Part shown: positions 40,243-41,837 of the stretch, piece after piece
How the letters are laid out: each line of letters starts with the position of its first letter
Numbering within the stretch: the first letter of the stretch is position 1
NCBI GenBank assembly: GCA_035468175.1
Contig: DATITC010000100.1
Coordinates: 1-41,837 of the forward strand
DNA from: JAVEDQ01 sp035468175
GTDB taxonomy: Bacteria > Actinomycetota > Actinomycetes > Frankiales > Frankiaceae
DNA: 41,837 bases
Direction: 5' to 3'
Translations under genes and position numbers: made by a program
The notes under the pieces: generated by a model
Databases searched by the model: none
What the model saw: only the letters and a program-made list of their open reading frames with translations
Told to the model about the DNA's origin: nothing

Positions 40243-40704
40243 TCAGCCGAGAACGTTGCGCAGCAGGCCGGCCGCGAGCGGCACGACCGCAAGGAGCATG
40301 AAGGCGGGCAGGCAGCACAGACCGAGCGGCAGCACGGCCAGCACCCCGACCCGGTGCGCGCGCTCGAGCGCCGCCGCTGCGGCTTCGGCGCGGAGGTCGT
40401 CCGCCAGCAGCCGGAGCTGGGCGGCGAGCCGTGCCCCCGAGCGCCCACTACGCCGCAGCGCCCGCAGGAAGGTCGGCGGCAGCAGATCCTGCCCCTCGCC
40501 GATCGTCAGGTTCTCGACGTCGCCGGCGAGCAGCCGGCGGCGCACGGGGCCGAGCAGGTGCCGGCGCGGACCAGGCACCGCCGCGTCGGCGACGGCGAGG
40601 GCGGTGGACAGCGGTGCTCCGGCGTCCAGCGCGGCGGCGAGCAGGTCGGCGAGCAACGCCAACTCCTGGGGGTCGCCGGGGGTCGCACCCCGCGCCCACC
40701 TCAC
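40243..40704 (-). CDS. tadC: TadC-like type II secretion F-domain protein
   Basis: A 153-aa inner-membrane protein with an F-type cytoplasmic domain (LADLLAAALDAGAPLSTAL...FLRALRRSGRSGARLAAQLRLLADDLR) and a C-terminal hydrophobic pair (about 120-150). It is shorter than proteobacterial TadC (about 300 aa) but usual for actinobacteria. GTG 40704 overlaps the tadB stop by GTGA. Confidence 0.88.
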   Translation of the reverse strand: MRWARGATPGDPQELALLADLLAAALDAGAPLSTALAVADAAVPGPRRHLLGPVRRRLLAGDVENLTIGEGQDLLPPTFLRALRRSGRSGARLAAQLRLLADDLRAEAAAAALERAHRVGVLAVLPLGLCCLPAFMLLAVVPLAAGLLRNVLG

Positions 40705-41348
40705 GGCTCATCCGAGCGGGCCAGCCGCTCGATCCACAGCAGCCCGGCGGCGTCGAGCGTGACTCCGGCGAGCAGACACACCCGGCCACCGCCGCTGCCG
40801 AGCAGGAAGCCGACCGGGTGGGCACCCGTCGAGCTCGCCAGAAGCAGGCCGAGCGCCGGGAGCAGGGCCAGCAACCGCGCCGTCGTCCGCGGCCCGGCCA
40901 GCACCGTCTCCACGTCCCGGCGGTCCGCAGCCGCCCGCGTTGCGGCGGAGGCGAGCCGGGAGAGGACGTCGGACAGCGGAGCACCTGAGGCGGCGCTCAC
41001 CTGCCAGGCCGATCCGAGCGCCGACAACGCCGGCACGGACGCGTCCCGCAGCACGGCCGCTGCGGCCGGTTCGTCGCTCGCGGCACCGGCGAGGACCAGC
41101 GCCTCCCGCACCGGGTCGGCCACCCGATGCGGGCGGCGGTCATCGCCGAGGTCCGCACCCACGACCCGCAACGCCTCCAACGGCGGAGCCCCGGCGGTGA
41201 GTTCAGCAGCGAGCGCGCGCAGGGCTTCCACGGCCCGGCGTCCGTCCTCGGTCCTACGCCGACGATCCCGGCCGGCTCGGAGCAGCGCCCGCCCGGTCCG
41301 CACGAGCACTCCCGTGGTGCAGACCAGCAGGACGACCGCGGAGGTCAC
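40701..41348 (-). CDS. tadB: TadB-like type II secretion F-domain protein
   Basis: A 215-aa membrane protein: N-terminal helix, F domain (about 38-165: ALRALAAELTAGAPPLEALRVV ... WQVSAASGAPLSDVLSRLA) and two hydrophobic segments near the end (about 155-200). With TadC it forms the platform for pilus assembly. GTG 41348 overlaps the tadA stop. Confidence 0.88.
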   Translation of the reverse strand: MTSAVVLLVCTTGVLVRTGRALLRAGRDRRRRTEDGRRAVEALRALAAELTAGAPPLEALRVVGADLGDDRRPHRVADPVREALVLAGAASDEPAAAAVLRDASVPALSALGSAWQVSAASGAPLSDVLSRLASAATRAAADRRDVETVLAGPRTTARLLALLPALGLLLASSTGAHPVGFLLGSGGGRVCLLAGVTLDAAGLLWIERLARSDEP

Positions 41349-41837
41349 GCCGCAGCCTCCCGGTCGTCGAGCAGACGCTCGAGCCCCTCCCGACCCGGTG
41401 CTCCGCGGCCGTGGATCGACGCAAGCTCCACCAGCCCTCCGCGTCCGCGTTGCACCACCGCGATGTCGTCCAGGACGCGACGTCCGGACCGGCGGCGGCC
41501 GAGGTGCAGGACCAGGTCGATGCCCGCCGCGAGCTGGCTGTGCACGGCCGCCCGGTCCATGCCGGCGAGTGCCCCCAGTGCCTCGAGCCGAGCGGGAACG
41601 TCGACGGCCGCGTTCGCGTGAACCGTCGCCATCCCGCCGTCGTGGCCGGTGTTCAGCGCGACCAGCAGGTCGAGTACCTCGGCGCCGCGGACCTCCCCGA
41701 CGACGAGCCGGTCCGGCCGCATCCGCAGCGCCTGCCGGAGCAGCTCGCGCAGCGAGACGCCGCCCGCGCCTTCGACGTTGACCGTGCGCCCCTCGAGGCG
41801 GACCACGTGCGGATGGTCGATCTGCAGCTCGCCGGCG
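41345..41837 (-). CDS. tadA: TadA/CpaF-type secretion ATPase, C-terminal part (5' end outside window)
   Basis: The frame is open to the window end. The visible 163 residues contain the Walker B-like region LRMRPDRLVVGEVRGAEVLDLLVALNTGHDGG and the TadA box MATVHANAAVDVPARLEAL, so this is the hexameric ATPase that drives Tad pilus assembly. The Walker A part lies outside the window. Its stop overlaps the tadB start by GTGA. Confidence 0.93.
   Translation of the reverse strand, partial: AGELQIDHPHVVRLEGRTVNVEGAGGVSLRELLRQALRMRPDRLVVGEVRGAEVLDLLVALNTGHDGGMATVHANAAVDVPARLEALGALAGMDRAAVHSQLAAGIDLVLHLGRRRSGRRVLDDIAVVQRGRGGLVELASIHGRGAPGREGLERLLDDREAAA

Overview
This window is chromosomal DNA of a very GC-rich actinomycete. 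The evidence is the strong G/C third-position bias, frequent GTG starts, and gene neighbourhoods specific to Actinobacteria: dacB-metalloprotease-tilS-hpt-ftsH-folE-folP-folBK-DUF3180 with ppa divergent, topA-hppA-anti-sigma-bldG-DExH helicase, and a Tad cluster next to the helicase. The order from topA to the helicase resembles the Streptomyces bldG region as I remember it. The fused MFS transporter/thymidylate kinase and the DPA-synthesis genes (ubiA, dprE1, dprE2) would fit Frankia-, Cryptosporangium- or Micromonospora-like lineages. I cannot fix the genus.

Layout. 1-978: 3' part of a second-copy NuoD-like gene. 981-4711: an osmoprotectant (glycine betaine/choline-type) ABC transporter with a CBS-domain ATPase divergent from two permeases and a lipoprotein binding protein; the binding protein appears circularly permuted. 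4777-9244: a coupled run of a small membrane protein, CopC, a CopD-CtaG fusion, a MauE/DoxX-like protein and a membrane-anchored CPVC thioredoxin-fold protein, probably for copper handling and cytochrome oxidase or secreted-protein maturation. 9289-9514: two 63-bp hairpin repeats and an 18-bp direct repeat between convergent genes. 17586 down to 9497 (minus strand): one tightly packed run ftsH-folE-folP-folB/folK-DUF3180-ubiA-dprE1-dprE2, joining membrane proteolysis, folate synthesis and decaprenyl-phospho-arabinose synthesis.

21947 down to 17824 (minus): dacB, zinc metalloprotease, tilS, hpt. 22057-23557 (plus): soluble pyrophosphatase, tRNA-Thr(CGU), an orphan OmpR-type response regulator. 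27857 down to 23612 (minus): MFS-thymidylate kinase fusion, holB, ricT. 32421 down to 28054 (minus): OsmC-like protein, an unrecognised conserved-looking gene, topA. 34854 down to 32524: H+-translocating membrane pyrophosphatase. 35951 down to 35071: bldG and its anti-sigma partner. 36144-39185 (plus): DExH helicase and a two-TM coiled-coil protein. 41837 down to 39160 (minus): Tad/Flp cluster (TadA partial, TadB, TadC, Flp-type pilin, TadE, TadE-like), each inner pair except tadC/pilin overlapping by GTGA.

No prophage, IS element, CRISPR array or complete secondary-metabolite cluster is visible, and no stretch over 300 bp lacks a gene. The most unusual signals are the circularly permuted binding protein, a recurrent class of short tandem repeats (mostly 15-bp, five-codon units) sitting at gene ends or leaders at many separate places, the 63-bp hairpin pair, a DprE1 with Thr where M. 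tuberculosis has the benzothiazinone-target Cys, and a possible AUC start on the MFS-thymidylate kinase gene.
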